A stretch of 49,575 bases of DNA from Clostridia bacterium (GCA_016297005.1 JAEDHK010000011.1:1-49575); one strand, 5' to 3'; positions 8,767-17,315 are shown, numbered from the stretch's first letter. Numbers and translations: made by a program. The notes: generated by a model from the sequence alone, not told the origin.

Positions 8767-9753
8767 TTATTTTTCCTCCGTTGCGTTAAAAACTTGATTG
8801 GGTTCTGTATCCCCCTCGGTATAAGAGGTCAACGGGGTCTTTCCCTCGTCCGCTTCGCCTGCTTGGAACTCGCCGTACAAGGCGTCGATGTCCTTGATAA
8901 ATTTTCTGTTCAGAAGGTGCAGAGGAATATGTTGCGGACAGACTCTGCTGCACTCGCCGCAGTCGGTACAACGTCCCGACACGTGGAAAGCGCGGATGAT
9001 GTGAAATAATTGTTCTTCAAAACTATCGGCGTTCGATTTGGCGGCGACGCCGGACTGCGGATTGTCGAACACACACTTTAAGCACGAACAAGCGGGACAG
9101 ACGTTACGGCAAGCGTTGCAACGAATGCACTTGCTGAGTTGTCCCTGCCAGAACGAAAAGCGTTCTTCTTCTGTCATGGCTTCTAATTCCCGCACTTTAT
9201 CGAAGCGACCGCCCACGGTGGTGTCCACGGGTTCGCCGAGAACGATCGTCTCGTCGGCGACGACGTGCTTCTTTCCTTTGCAGGAAAAACATCTGTCCAG
9301 AAGCGCGTCCGATTTTTTGACGGTCTCTTTTCCGTACAAAGTGTCGAGTACGACGTTTTCTCCGTCATAGGCCTCGGCGGTAATACCGGATATGCCTTTC
9401 TCTTCCAATTTGTATTGAGCCAGTTTGCCTTGACACTCCACGCCGATAACGTAGACGTTTTCGCGCTTGATGCGATGTTCTTTGATCAGCTGATTAAAAC
9501 TGTAACTGTCGCAGGGTTTCAAGAACACGGCGGTCATACCCTCTTTTTTAGAAATATCGACGAGATATTTGGAGAGATTTGCGCCGCAATAGTCGTTATA
9601 AACGAATTCTTTCAGGCTGTCTGCCGTTTCAAACGTGGCGGGCGACGGATCGTGAATAAACTCGCCCTTTCTCCATCCGACCACCCTCTTTACCTTACCT
9701 TCGGTAAGGAGCGCGGCGGCTCTTTGAATAATCTTATTTTCAAGCTCGCTCAT
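8767..9753 (-). CDS. flxC: FlxC-like 4Fe-4S subunit (F420 hydrogenase beta-like)
   Basis: This is a 328-residue soluble protein. The N-terminal domain resembles coenzyme F420 hydrogenase/dehydrogenase beta subunits (FLKPCDSYSFNQLIKEH, YVIGVECQGKL), with further cysteines in RCFSCKGKKH. Two four-cysteine clusters follow (CIRCNACRNVCPAC near residue 209 and CTDCGECSRVCPQHI near residue 262). It starts 3 bases after flxD with AAAGGAGGAG before the ATG. With FlxB it would form the wire between the NADH-oxidising flavin and HdrA. The exact order of electron flow cannot be read from sequence. Confidence 0.78.
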   Translation of the reverse strand: MSELENKIIQRAAALLTEGKVKRVVGWRKGEFIHDPSPATFETADSLKEFVYNDYCGANLSKYLVDISKKEGMTAVFLKPCDSYSFNQLIKEHRIKRENVYVIGVECQGKLAQYKLEEKGISGITAEAYDGENVVLDTLYGKETVKKSDALLDRCFSCKGKKHVVADETIVLGEPVDTTVGGRFDKVRELEAMTEEERFSFWQGQLSKCIRCNACRNVCPACSCLKCVFDNPQSGVAAKSNADSFEEQLFHIIRAFHVSGRCTDCGECSRVCPQHIPLHLLNRKFIKDIDALYGEFQAGEADEGKTPLTSYTEGDTEPNQVFNATEEK

Positions 9754-9756
9754 TTC

Positions 9757-10200
9757 TTACTCCTCCTTTACGCGCAGGTCTTGCAAACGTTTATTTTCTC
9801 CCAGCGCGGTCACTTGGGCTACAAAGTCGTTCATGACGGCGGAGAAGCGCGCGCCTTCGGCGGCGGAAACCCATTCCACGCGAGTACGTTCTTTTTCTAT
9901 GCCCATATAGTTCAAAAAGCTGAAAAGGAGCGCCATTCTTCTTCGGGTATAGTAGTTCCCTGTTACGTAGTGGCAGTCGCCGGGGTGACAGCCGCACAGG
10001 ATAACGCCGTCGGCGCCCTGTTGAAAGGCTTTGAGCACGAACATCGGATTGACGCGACAAGAACAAGGTACGCGTACGATCTTGACGTTGGCCGGATACG
10101 ACAAGCGAGAAGATCCGGCAAGGTCGGCGCCTGCATAAGAGCACCAATTACAACAAAAAGCCACGATATTGGGCGTAAATTCTTTATTTACTTCTTGCAT
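9757..10200 (-). CDS. flxD: FlxD/MvhD-like subunit (hydrogenase delta type)
   Basis: This is a small [2Fe-2S] adaptor that docks an electron donor onto HdrA in methanogens and acetogens. Characteristic motifs are FCCNWCSYAGADLAG, RVPCSCRVNP, GADGVILCGCHPGDCHY and GNYYTRRR. I place the start at ATG 10200 (147 residues), preceded by GGAGGTGG, so that it overlaps the hdrA end by 13 bases; an in-frame GTG at 10299 would add 33 residues of hdrA-overlapping sequence with no ribosome site. Adjacency to hdrA is the usual arrangement for this family. Confidence 0.88.
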   Translation of the reverse strand: MQEVNKEFTPNIVAFCCNWCSYAGADLAGSSRLSYPANVKIVRVPCSCRVNPMFVLKAFQQGADGVILCGCHPGDCHYVTGNYYTRRRMALLFSFLNYMGIEKERTRVEWVSAAEGARFSAVMNDFVAQVTALGENKRLQDLRVKEE

Positions 10201-12179
10201 ATCGCTTCCACCTCCGACATGATTTGTTTGGAGCTGAATCCGGACAGATCCATAGCGCCCGACGGGCAAGTCACGGTACAAGCGCCGCAGCCCTGACATA
10301 CGGCCGGATTTACGGAGGCGACGCGCCTTACTTCCGTCTTGCCGCCGCCGAGGCGGAACTCTTTATCTACGTATGTGATGGCGCCGTATGCGCATACGTC
10401 GGCGCACTGCGAACAACCGTTACACATCATCTCGTTGGGATGCGCAACGCACGGATTGGTCTTTAATTTATCCTTGGCGAGCAGTCCGATCACTTTGGCG
10501 GCGCAAGCGGAAGCTTGCGAAACCGTCTCGGGGATATCTTTCGGTCCTTGGCAGACGCCGGCAAGGAAGACGCCCGCGGTCGGGCTCTCTACCGGACGAA
10601 GTTTCGGATGGGACTCGTTGAGAAAGTTGTTGGTATCGATACTGGCTGTCAGAAGGGTGGCGATTTTACGAACGGACGGTTCCGGTTCGATTGCCGTAGC
10701 GAGAACGACGAGGTCGGACGGAATAACGATCTGTTCGTTATTAAGCAGGTCGCTCCCCTGTACCATCAGCTTGCCGTTTTCATTGTAAACCTTACCGACC
10801 ATGCCTTTAATGTAGTCGACGTCGTATTGTTCGACCGCTCTGCGATAAAACTCATCGTAATTTTTACCCGGCGTACGCACGTCGATATAGAAAACGTGCA
10901 CTTCGGTATCGGGATATTTTTCACGGATCAGCATGGCGTGCTTTGCCGTGTACATACAACAAATCTTGGAGCAATAGGGCTTGCCGCATCCGGAAACGTC
11001 ACGCGAGCCAACGCATTGGATAAAGGTAATGACTTTCGGATGCGTCTTATCGGACGGACGGAGAAGAACGCCGTTGGTCGGGCCTGCCGCGTTCATTAAT
11101 CTTTCCAATTCCAAAGAAGTAACGACGTCGGCGTTATCGTTGTAGCCATACTCGTTGAAAGCGTCGATATTGATGGGTTTAAAGCCGGTCGCAACGACGA
11201 TGGCGCCGTACTGACGCTCAACAAAACTGTCCTTCATTGTGTAGTCGATCGCTCCCGCGCCGCAGAACTTCTGGCAGATACCGCACTTTCCGGTCTTTAA
11301 TTTAATGCACTGTTCCGGATCGATGACGGCAACGTTCGGAATGGCCTGTGCAAAAGGAATATGAATAGCCGTACGGGTATTCAATTTCATATTAAATTCG
11401 TCAAGACCCTTTTTCGAAGGGCACTTGGTCATACAGATCTTACACCCGGTGCACTTGGTTTCGTCGACGTAACGCGCTTTACGTCTGATCTTGACGGTAA
11501 AGTTACCGACGAAACCTTTAACGTCCTCGACCTCGGAATAAGATAGAATATCTATCTTTTCATTCTGTGCGCAATCGACCATCTTGGGCGTCAGAATACA
11601 GGCCGAGCAGTCGAGGGTGGGAAAGGTCTTATCCAGTTGCGCCATTCTTCCGCCGATCGTCGCGTTCTTTTCCACGATGTCGACCGGATATCCCGCTTCG
11701 GCAATGTCGAGGGCCGCCTGAATACCGGCGATACCGCCGCCGATCACGAGAGCGCGTTTTATAACGGGGCTCTCCCCTTCGGTAAGCGGCGCGTTCAGGC
11801 GTACCTTTGCAATAGCGGTACGCACGAGAACGAGAGCCTTTTCCGTTGCCTCCTCTTTCTCCTTATGAATCCAGGAGCACTGCTCGCGCAGGTTGGCGAT
11901 CTCCACCATATAAGGATTGAGACCGGCGCTTGCGGCCGCTTTCCGGAACGTGGCCTCGTGCATTCTCGGCGAACAGGAGCCGATGACAACGCCGGTAAGA
12001 GAATGCTCTTTAATAGCATTTTTTATAAGTTGTTGTCCGTTTTCCGAACACATATATTGGTAATCGGCGGAAAAGACAACGCCGGGCTCGGCCTTAATGG
12101 CGGCCGCCACCCGTTCTACGTCTACCGTCGCGGCAATGTTACTGCCGCACCAACAAATAAACACACCTATCCTTTGCAT
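10188..12179 (-). CDS. hdrA: HdrA, flavin-bifurcating heterodisulfide reductase subunit
   Basis: HdrA holds the FAD that splits electron pairs between a low- and a high-potential acceptor. The 663-residue protein has an N-terminal Fe-S region (ICWCGSN, QYMCSE, GSCSPRMHE), a thioredoxin-reductase-like FAD domain (GGGIAGIQAAL at 147-157), an inserted ferredoxin region (CTGCKICMTKCPSK from 243, then CGICQKFCGAGAI) and a C-terminal double ferredoxin (CNGCSQCADVC and CQGCGACTVTC). All cluster cysteines appear intact. The start at 12179 is followed directly by the expected sequence, but the ribosome site (GTGAGA) is weak, so coupling to hdrC 18 bases upstream is likely. The C-terminal ferredoxins are where reduced ferredoxin would be formed in a bifurcating complex. 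Confidence 0.92.
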   Translation of the reverse strand: MQRIGVFICWCGSNIAATVDVERVAAAIKAEPGVVFSADYQYMCSENGQQLIKNAIKEHSLTGVVIGSCSPRMHEATFRKAAASAGLNPYMVEIANLREQCSWIHKEKEEATEKALVLVRTAIAKVRLNAPLTEGESPVIKRALVIGGGIAGIQAALDIAEAGYPVDIVEKNATIGGRMAQLDKTFPTLDCSACILTPKMVDCAQNEKIDILSYSEVEDVKGFVGNFTVKIRRKARYVDETKCTGCKICMTKCPSKKGLDEFNMKLNTRTAIHIPFAQAIPNVAVIDPEQCIKLKTGKCGICQKFCGAGAIDYTMKDSFVERQYGAIVVATGFKPINIDAFNEYGYNDNADVVTSLELERLMNAAGPTNGVLLRPSDKTHPKVITFIQCVGSRDVSGCGKPYCSKICCMYTAKHAMLIREKYPDTEVHVFYIDVRTPGKNYDEFYRRAVEQYDVDYIKGMVGKVYNENGKLMVQGSDLLNNEQIVIPSDLVVLATAIEPEPSVRKIATLLTASIDTNNFLNESHPKLRPVESPTAGVFLAGVCQGPKDIPETVSQASACAAKVIGLLAKDKLKTNPCVAHPNEMMCNGCSQCADVCAYGAITYVDKEFRLGGGKTEVRRVASVNPAVCQGCGACTVTCPSGAMDLSGFSSKQIMSEVEAICKK

Positions 12180-12197
12180 ATTTTTCTCACTTTATCT

Positions 12198-12584
12198 TTA
12201 TTTATTGTATTTTCTGTACGCGCTGACAAGAAGTTGTTGCGGTACGGTCTCGTCGATCATAGGCGGAATATCTTCGGCTTTGATACCGTTGTTATTCTGC
12301 ATACCAACGAAAGTGGCTCGAACGGCTTCGATAACGCCTTGCGGTGCGACGTCGCGGGGGCAACGCTCTACGCAGGCCATACAGCTGAGGCAGGACCAGA
12401 ACGCCTTACTCTCCATCAGTTTATCGAGTTTGCCCTCGGCAAGATAATTGACGAACTGATGAGGCTTGATATCCATATCTTTAAAAGCAGGACACCTTCC
12501 GGAACACTTTCCGCACTTCATGCACTTTTTGACGTCAGTGCCGGAAAGAAGTTTTATATTGTCGAGGATATCTTGTTTGTTCAT
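12198..12584 (-). CDS. hdrC: HdrC, heterodisulfide reductase iron-sulfur subunit
   Basis: This is a 128-residue ferredoxin-like relay between HdrA and HdrB. Two complete clusters are visible (CMKCGKCSGRCPAF from residue 21 and CLSCMACVERCPRD from about 65). Its ATG overlaps the hdrB stop as ATGA, which is typical of a tightly coupled pair. The soluble length, with no membrane segment, fits the cytoplasmic HdrABC type rather than HdrDE. Confidence 0.92.
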   Translation of the reverse strand: MNKQDILDNIKLLSGTDVKKCMKCGKCSGRCPAFKDMDIKPHQFVNYLAEGKLDKLMESKAFWSCLSCMACVERCPRDVAPQGVIEAVRATFVGMQNNNGIKAEDIPPMIDETVPQQLLVSAYRKYNK

Positions 12585-13354
12585 GCTTTCACCCCCAACG
12601 CTTCGGCAAGTAATTCGGTAAAGTAAACGACGGGCATATCGCCGTTTTTCTGCAAATTATACAAGCAGAGAGGACAAGCCGTAACAAGCGTCTCCGCGCC
12701 GTGCGAGCGCGCGTTCTTTACAATGGCTTCGCTTCTTTGCCTGGGCAGATCTTCGTTTTTGAAAGACACGTACGCGCCGCAGCATTCGTTACGGAACGGA
12801 TACTTGACGGCCTCTCCGCCGATTGCCGTAATAAAGTCCTCGATGATCGTGGGATCTTCCGGATTATCGAAAGCCATGACCTTGCCCGGACGGAGCAAAA
12901 GACAACCGTAATATGCGCCGATCTTCTTCCCGATAGGCTTTACCACCTTCTTTTTAATCTCGTCGAAACCTACTACGTCGCGGAGCATTTCCAGATAGTG
13001 AATAACCTGCGTTTCTCCGACGTAGGGCTCTTCCAACGCGAGATAATTATTCGCTTTCGTGCGGATATTGTCGTCTTCCGCCATGTCGGCGTTGACCCTC
13101 TTAATAACGTTATGACAGGCAGAGCAGAGAGTAAGGAGTTTCCCGCCGTTATGCTTGGCATAATCGAGAGCGCGGACAGCCGACAGCTTGGTGGCGATCT
13201 CGTTGCGGGCGGTAGGATAAACCGCGCCGCAACATTGCCAATCCTTGATTTCTTCCATCGTCACGCCTAAGGCCTCTGCGGAAAGACGGGCGTACTTGTC
13301 CAGTTCTTTCGCTTTGGTTTTCAGCGTGCATCCGGGATAATAACAAATATTCAT
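12581..13354 (-). CDS. hdrB: HdrB, heterodisulfide reductase CCG-domain subunit
   Basis: HdrB holds the two non-cubane iron-sulfur clusters that reduce a disulfide in methanogens. Both cysteine sets are complete: Cys9, 41, 42, 77, 80 and Cys151, 191, 192, 227, 230, the repeated C...CC...CxxC pattern of the CCG domain. It is 257 residues long and soluble. What it reduces here is unknown. Bacteria lack CoM-S-S-CoB, no DsrC gene is visible, and the operon goes on to frdB-frdA. Either HdrB acts on an unknown thiol/disulfide, or it hands electrons directly to FrdB. The latter would match methanogen TfrB, where FrdB-like and HdrB-like domains are fused. Confidence 0.92.
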   Translation of the reverse strand: MNICYYPGCTLKTKAKELDKYARLSAEALGVTMEEIKDWQCCGAVYPTARNEIATKLSAVRALDYAKHNGGKLLTLCSACHNVIKRVNADMAEDDNIRTKANNYLALEEPYVGETQVIHYLEMLRDVVGFDEIKKKVVKPIGKKIGAYYGCLLLRPGKVMAFDNPEDPTIIEDFITAIGGEAVKYPFRNECCGAYVSFKNEDLPRQRSEAIVKNARSHGAETLVTACPLCLYNLQKNGDMPVVYFTELLAEALGVKA

Positions 13355-13385
13355 TTTGCTTTTTCCTTATATTTTTATCGTATCG

Positions 13386-14777
13386 TTATTTTTTCTGATA
13401 GATCATCTGTTCGGGATGGAAAACTTCGTCGAACCTTTCGGCAGTCAAAAACCCAAGCTCAACGCAAGCTTCTTTGAGTGATTTGTTTTCTTTATAAGCT
13501 TTCTTGGCCGTCTTTGCCGCATTTTCATAACCGATATAGGGGTTAAGCGCGGTAACGAGCATGAGCGAGTTATAAAGGTTATTGCTCATCTTTTCCTTAT
13601 TAGCAGTGATGCCTACGGCACAGTTGACGTTGAAAGAAACGATCGACTCGGCAAGCAGGCGGGCGCTTTGCAGGAAATTATAGATACATACGGGCATGAA
13701 TACGTTCAGCTCGAAGTTACCCTGAGAAGCAGCCATGCCGACAGCAACGTCGTTACCCATAACCTGAACGGCGACCATCGTGACCTGTTCGCACTGAGTC
13801 GGATTGACCTTGCCGGGCATAATGGAAGATCCGGGTTCGTTTTCCGGAATAAAGATCTCGCCGATACCCAGTCTCGGGCCGCTGGCAAGCCAGCGTACGT
13901 CGTTGGCGATCTTCATCATATCGGCGGCGAGCGCTTTAAGCGCGCCGTGCGCGAAAACAATCTCGTCTTTGGAAGTCAGCGCATGGAATTTGTTTCCGGC
14001 GGTCACGAAATCCTTACCGGTAATCTCGGATACGGCGGCGGCAACCTTTTCGTCAAAGCCGATGGGGGCGTTGAGTCCGGTACCGACGGCGGTTCCGCCA
14101 AGCGCCAGTTCTTTCAACGGTCCGACGGCGAGCTTAATAAGTTCTACGTCTCTTTCGAGAGAAGTGCGCCAGCCGCTTATTTCCTGAGAGAAAGAAATGG
14201 GCGTGGCGTCCTGAAGATGGGTGCGACCGCTCTTGACAATACCTTCGTTCTCCTTTTCGAGACGCTTAAAGGTAGCGATCAGGGTTTCCACCGCAGGGAG
14301 AACCTTATCTTCCAACGCGAGCACGGCGCAAATGTGCATAGCCGTGGGGAAAGTGTCGTTACTGGACTGGCTCATATTGATGTCGTCGTTGGGATGACAA
14401 AGTTTTTTGCCGGCAAGCTCGTTACTGCGGTTGGCGATGACCTCGTTGGAGTTCATGTTGGACTGCGTTCCGCTACCCGTTTGCCATACGACGAGGGGGA
14501 AATGGTCCATAAGTTTTCCGCCGATCACTTCGTCGCAAGCGGCGGAGATGACGGACAGTTTTTCGTCGGTCATTTTTTCCGGTTTGAGCGCGTGATTGGC
14601 AATAGCGGCTGCCTTCTTCAAAATACCGAAAGCGTGAATAATCTCGGCAGGCATGGTTTCGATACCGACGCCGATCAAAAAGTTTTCGTGACTTCTCTCG
14701 GTCTGCGCTCCCCAATACTTGTCGGCGGGGACTTTGACTTCGCCCATAGAGTCGTGTTCAATACGATAATTTTCCAT
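13386..14777 (-). CDS. fumC: Fumarase, class II
   Basis: This enzyme interconverts malate and fumarate without an iron-sulfur cluster. The fumarase/aspartase signature GSSIMPGKVNPTQCE is near residue 318, and SGSGTQSNMNSNEV and the GRTHLQDATP region are present. The length (463) is that of FumC. It is the first gene of the minus-strand cluster and hdrB begins 31 bases later, so it would supply fumarate to the reductase encoded downstream. AAAGGAG precedes the ATG and a promoter is visible at 14841-14869. A second, unrelated fumarase is encoded divergently 250 bases away. Aspartase belongs to the same superfamily, but the substrate motifs look like fumarase. Confidence 0.93.
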   Translation of the reverse strand: MENYRIEHDSMGEVKVPADKYWGAQTERSHENFLIGVGIETMPAEIIHAFGILKKAAAIANHALKPEKMTDEKLSVISAACDEVIGGKLMDHFPLVVWQTGSGTQSNMNSNEVIANRSNELAGKKLCHPNDDINMSQSSNDTFPTAMHICAVLALEDKVLPAVETLIATFKRLEKENEGIVKSGRTHLQDATPISFSQEISGWRTSLERDVELIKLAVGPLKELALGGTAVGTGLNAPIGFDEKVAAAVSEITGKDFVTAGNKFHALTSKDEIVFAHGALKALAADMMKIANDVRWLASGPRLGIGEIFIPENEPGSSIMPGKVNPTQCEQVTMVAVQVMGNDVAVGMAASQGNFELNVFMPVCIYNFLQSARLLAESIVSFNVNCAVGITANKEKMSNNLYNSLMLVTALNPYIGYENAAKTAKKAYKENKSLKEACVELGFLTAERFDEVFHPEQMIYQKK

Positions 14778-14806
14778 AGTGTTCTCCTTTTATTTTATTC
14801 GGGACA

Positions 14807-14825
14807 GGCAAAAGCGTATTTTGCC
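14807..14825. promoter_or_regulatory. Inverted repeat in the fumC leader
   Basis: GGCAAAA and TTTTGCC form perfect 7-base arms around a 5-base centre. The repeat lies just downstream of the expected fumC transcription start and upstream of the ribosome site. It could be a repressor operator or a leader hairpin; I cannot assign a regulator. Confidence 0.4.
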
Positions 14826-14840
14826 CTATACTTTTGGATT

Positions 14841-14869
14841 ATTATACTATAAAAAAAATCATTTGTATA
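14841..14869 (-). promoter_or_regulatory. Promoter of fumC and the hdr-flx-frd cluster
   Basis: On the minus strand a TATACA -35 (14864-14869) and a perfect TATAAT -10 (14841-14846) are separated by 17 bases. Confidence 0.65.
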
Positions 14870-14971
14870 CTAATTAAAGGGCGTTTTGAAATTAAATATC
14901 GTCATTTTTACGAAAACGACAAGTAAAAATAATGAGAAACGCCGCGTTAAGAATGCAGGACGGTTTGCTTA

Positions 14972-15000
14972 TTGAAAAAAAACGGAGTCTATGATATACT
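14972..15000 (+). promoter_or_regulatory. Promoter of the class I fumarase genes
   Basis: TTGAAA (14972-14977) and TATACT (14995-15000) are 17 bases apart and lie 28 bases upstream of the alpha-subunit ATG. Confidence 0.7.
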
Positions 15001-15027
15001 AATACCATCAAAACTTGAGAGGAGCCT

Positions 15028-15921
15028 ATGGAAAACAAACAAAAACTGACCGATCTTATTTCGGAATTCATCAAGACCGTTTCCATCCGATTGCCCGACG
15101 ACGTGGAAAATCGCATCCGGGAACTGGCCGTCTGCGAAAAGGGCGGCTTGGGTAAGGATATGTACGATTGCATTCTCGAAAACATCGGACTTGCCAAAAA
15201 GTACGGACGTCCCCTTTGTCAGGACACCGGCGTATTACAGTTCTTTATCAAAGTCGGGACGAAGTTCCCGCTGATCGACAGCGTAAAGGACTGTGTGATC
15301 GAGGCGTCTTCCTACGCCACGCTGAACACTCCCCTCCGCCCTAACGTGGTAGAACCGCTCGGCGAGCACAACACGGGCAATAACGTCGGTTACGAAGCGC
15401 CCTATATAGAATGGGAGTTGGAGCCCGGCGGCGAAGACCTTTCTATCATGCTCTATATGGCCGGAGGCGGTTGCTCTTTGCCCGGCAGGAGCAAAGTACT
15501 GATGCCGCTCGAAGGTGTGGAAGGCGTCAAAAAATTCGTGTACGACACCATTCTGGAATGGGGCGTAAACGCCTGCCCGCCGTTGCTTTTAGGCGTTGGT
15601 CTGGGTACTTGCGCCGCAACGAGCGCTATGCTCTCAAAAAAGGCTATATTGCGAAAAATAGGTACCCATTGCTCCAATGAAAAGGGTGCTAAACTTGAGA
15701 AAGAACTTCAACAAGAATTAGATTCGATCGGCATTGCTCCGCTCGGATTCGGCGGAAAGCACAGCGTTCTTGCCGTCCACGTCGAGTGCGCCGGGCACCA
15801 CCCCGCCACCTTGGGCGTGGGCATAACGACCGGCTGTTGGGCGACCCGTCGCGGCGAAATCGTGATCGACAAGAACCTGAACGCTCGCTATACCATGCAC
15901 ACCGCTAAGGAGGGAGTATGA
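15028..15921 (+). CDS. Class I fumarase / tartrate dehydratase-type hydro-lyase, alpha subunit
   Basis: This is the iron-sulfur half of an oxygen-sensitive hydro-lyase. The likely [4Fe-4S] ligands are in RPLCQDTGV, GGGCSLPGRSK and the late GITTGCWATRR segment. The length (297) fits a stand-alone alpha subunit. AGGAG precedes the ATG, and the stop overlaps the beta-subunit start as ATGA. Fumarase and L-tartrate dehydratase alpha subunits are hard to separate by eye. I favour fumarase because fumC, frdAB and pckA are next door. The GGGC in place of the commoner GGGS at the second motif is unusual and may mark a subfamily. Confidence 0.8.
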   Translation: MENKQKLTDLISEFIKTVSIRLPDDVENRIRELAVCEKGGLGKDMYDCILENIGLAKKYGRPLCQDTGVLQFFIKVGTKFPLIDSVKDCVIEASSYATLNTPLRPNVVEPLGEHNTGNNVGYEAPYIEWELEPGGEDLSIMLYMAGGGCSLPGRSKVLMPLEGVEGVKKFVYDTILEWGVNACPPLLLGVGLGTCAATSAMLSKKAILRKIGTHCSNEKGAKLEKELQQELDSIGIAPLGFGGKHSVLAVHVECAGHHPATLGVGITTGCWATRRGEIVIDKNLNARYTMHTAKEGV

Positions 15922-16505
15922 AAAAGATAATTACAACGCCGATTACCTATGATCAACTGAAAGACCTGACCGCAGGCGATACCATTTATCTGACCGGGAA
16001 GCTGGCTACCTGTCGTGATGCCGGCCACCGAAGAGTCATTCAAGAAAACGTTTTACCGGAGCATTTCGACTTCAACGGCGGAGCCATTTTTCATGCAGGG
16101 CCCATCGTCCGTACAAACCCGGACGGAACCTTTACCATGATCTCCATCGGTCCTACTACCAGTCGCCGTATGGAGTCTGCCGAGGCGGAATTCATCGAAA
16201 AAACGGGCGTAAAAATGGTTATCGGCAAAGGCGGCATGCTCGGCAAGACAACCGAAGCCTGCAAAAAATTCGGCGCCATTCACTGTGCTTTTCCCGGCGG
16301 TTGCGCCATCATCGCGGCCGACAGAGTGAAAGATACCTATGGCGTGGAATGGATGGACTTCGGCATGCCGGAAGCCCTGTGGGAGATGGACGTAGAAGAA
16401 TTCGGCCCCCTCATCGTCTCCATCGACACCAAAGGCAATAACCTTTTCGAGAACAATAAGGTCGCTTTCGCCGATCAGGTTAAAAAACTGAAAGAAGAGC
16501 TGTAA
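15918..16505 (+). CDS. Class I fumarase / tartrate dehydratase-type hydro-lyase, beta subunit
   Basis: This is the C-terminal-type partner (195 residues) that completes the active site. Family motifs are GGAIFHAGPIV, SIGPTTSRRM, IGKGGM, FPGGCA and FGMPEALW. It overlaps the alpha gene by 4 bases, so equal production is likely. A strong terminator follows within 25 bases, so the two genes form a complete transcription unit. Confidence 0.85.
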   Translation: MKKIITTPITYDQLKDLTAGDTIYLTGKLATCRDAGHRRVIQENVLPEHFDFNGGAIFHAGPIVRTNPDGTFTMISIGPTTSRRMESAEAEFIEKTGVKMVIGKGGMLGKTTEACKKFGAIHCAFPGGCAIIAADRVKDTYGVEWMDFGMPEALWEMDVEEFGPLIVSIDTKGNNLFENNKVAFADQVKKLKEEL

Positions 16506-16525
16506 AAAACGCTATTGTTTGCAAT

Positions 16526-16562
16526 AAAAAACCCTTTGTACGATCTGCGCAAAGGGTTTTTT
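16526..16562 (+). terminator. Rho-independent terminator after the class I fumarase genes
   Basis: AAACCCTTTG pairs with CAAAGGGTTT around an 11-base loop and is followed by TTTTTT. It ends the fumarase unit on the plus strand. Because it is flanked by A and T runs it could also serve minus-strand transcripts from chrA. Confidence 0.85.
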
Positions 16563-16742
16563 ATTGTAAAAATCACTTTTTCAACCGCTCTTCGGGCGCA
16601 ACAATCGGGAATTTCGGTTTGCATATTGCGCTCCCTTTTCATACTTAACGATCTTGCTCGCCACGAATACGTATATGCGCCATGAAACGGTATCGAAGCG
16701 CGAGCGCTCAATTCATGCCGTTAAGGAGGTAGGCAGACAGAC

Positions 16743-17315
16743 TTATACGCCCCAAAACAGAACGCCCATAGCGCCGGATAGAATAATGAGTAGGATCGGA
16801 GAGAAAGTTTTCTTTTTCCAAACGGAAAAGCCGACGCCGATCACGGCGACCACAAGAAAGATAACGAGCGAGCGCCAATCGAACGCAAACGCGCTGTTTA
16901 CGTTTTCTATACCGAACAGAATGCTCAAAAACATAACAACGGCGGTGGCGAGGATCATGCCGACGATGGCGGGACGAACGGAGCCGAGAACGGCTTGCAC
17001 ACCCTTATATTTCAGCAAGCGTTTCAGTACGGCCGCAATCAGAAGGATGATAACAAAGGACGGCAGAACGATACCGAGGGTAGCAAGCAGCGCGCCGAGG
17101 ATACCGGCTTGCGACGAGCCGACAAAAGTGGCCATATTGACGGCAAAGGGTCCGGGCGTTGATTCAGACACGGCGATGAAGTTCAGAATCTCGTCGTCGG
17201 TCAACCAACCCGCGGCAAGGCACTCTTCCCGCATCAAAGAGATCATGCCGTACCCGCCCCCAAAAGAGACGGCGCCGATTTTCAGGAAGGTAAGGAACAA
17301 TTGAATATATATCAT
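16743..17315 (-). CDS. chrA: Chromate transporter-family protein, second half
   Basis: This is a 190-residue membrane protein with the ChrA signatures FGGGYGMI and SESTPGPFAVNMATFVG and about five or six hydrophobic segments. It overlaps the preceding chrA gene by 4 bases (ATGA). Split ChrA pairs are common in Bacillota, and the two halves are thought to work as an antiparallel pair. The physiological substrate in an anaerobe is unclear. The roughly 180 bases between its stop and the fumarase terminator hold no gene I can support. Confidence 0.85.
   Translation of the reverse strand: MIYIQLFLTFLKIGAVSFGGGYGMISLMREECLAAGWLTDDEILNFIAVSESTPGPFAVNMATFVGSSQAGILGALLATLGIVLPSFVIILLIAAVLKRLLKYKGVQAVLGSVRPAIVGMILATAVVMFLSILFGIENVNSAFAFDWRSLVIFLVVAVIGVGFSVWKKKTFSPILLIILSGAMGVLFWGV

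Noticed and set aside
16475..16625. A short minus-strand frame of about 50 codons starting MQTEIPD, with GGGAG ahead
   Set aside because: It reads straight through the fumarase terminator and into the end of the beta subunit gene, so a real protein is unlikely.
16654..17304. A 216-codon open frame on the plus strand
   Set aside because: It is antisense to the second chrA gene. A GGAGGT near 16725 looked like a ribosome site but no start codon follows it at a useful distance.
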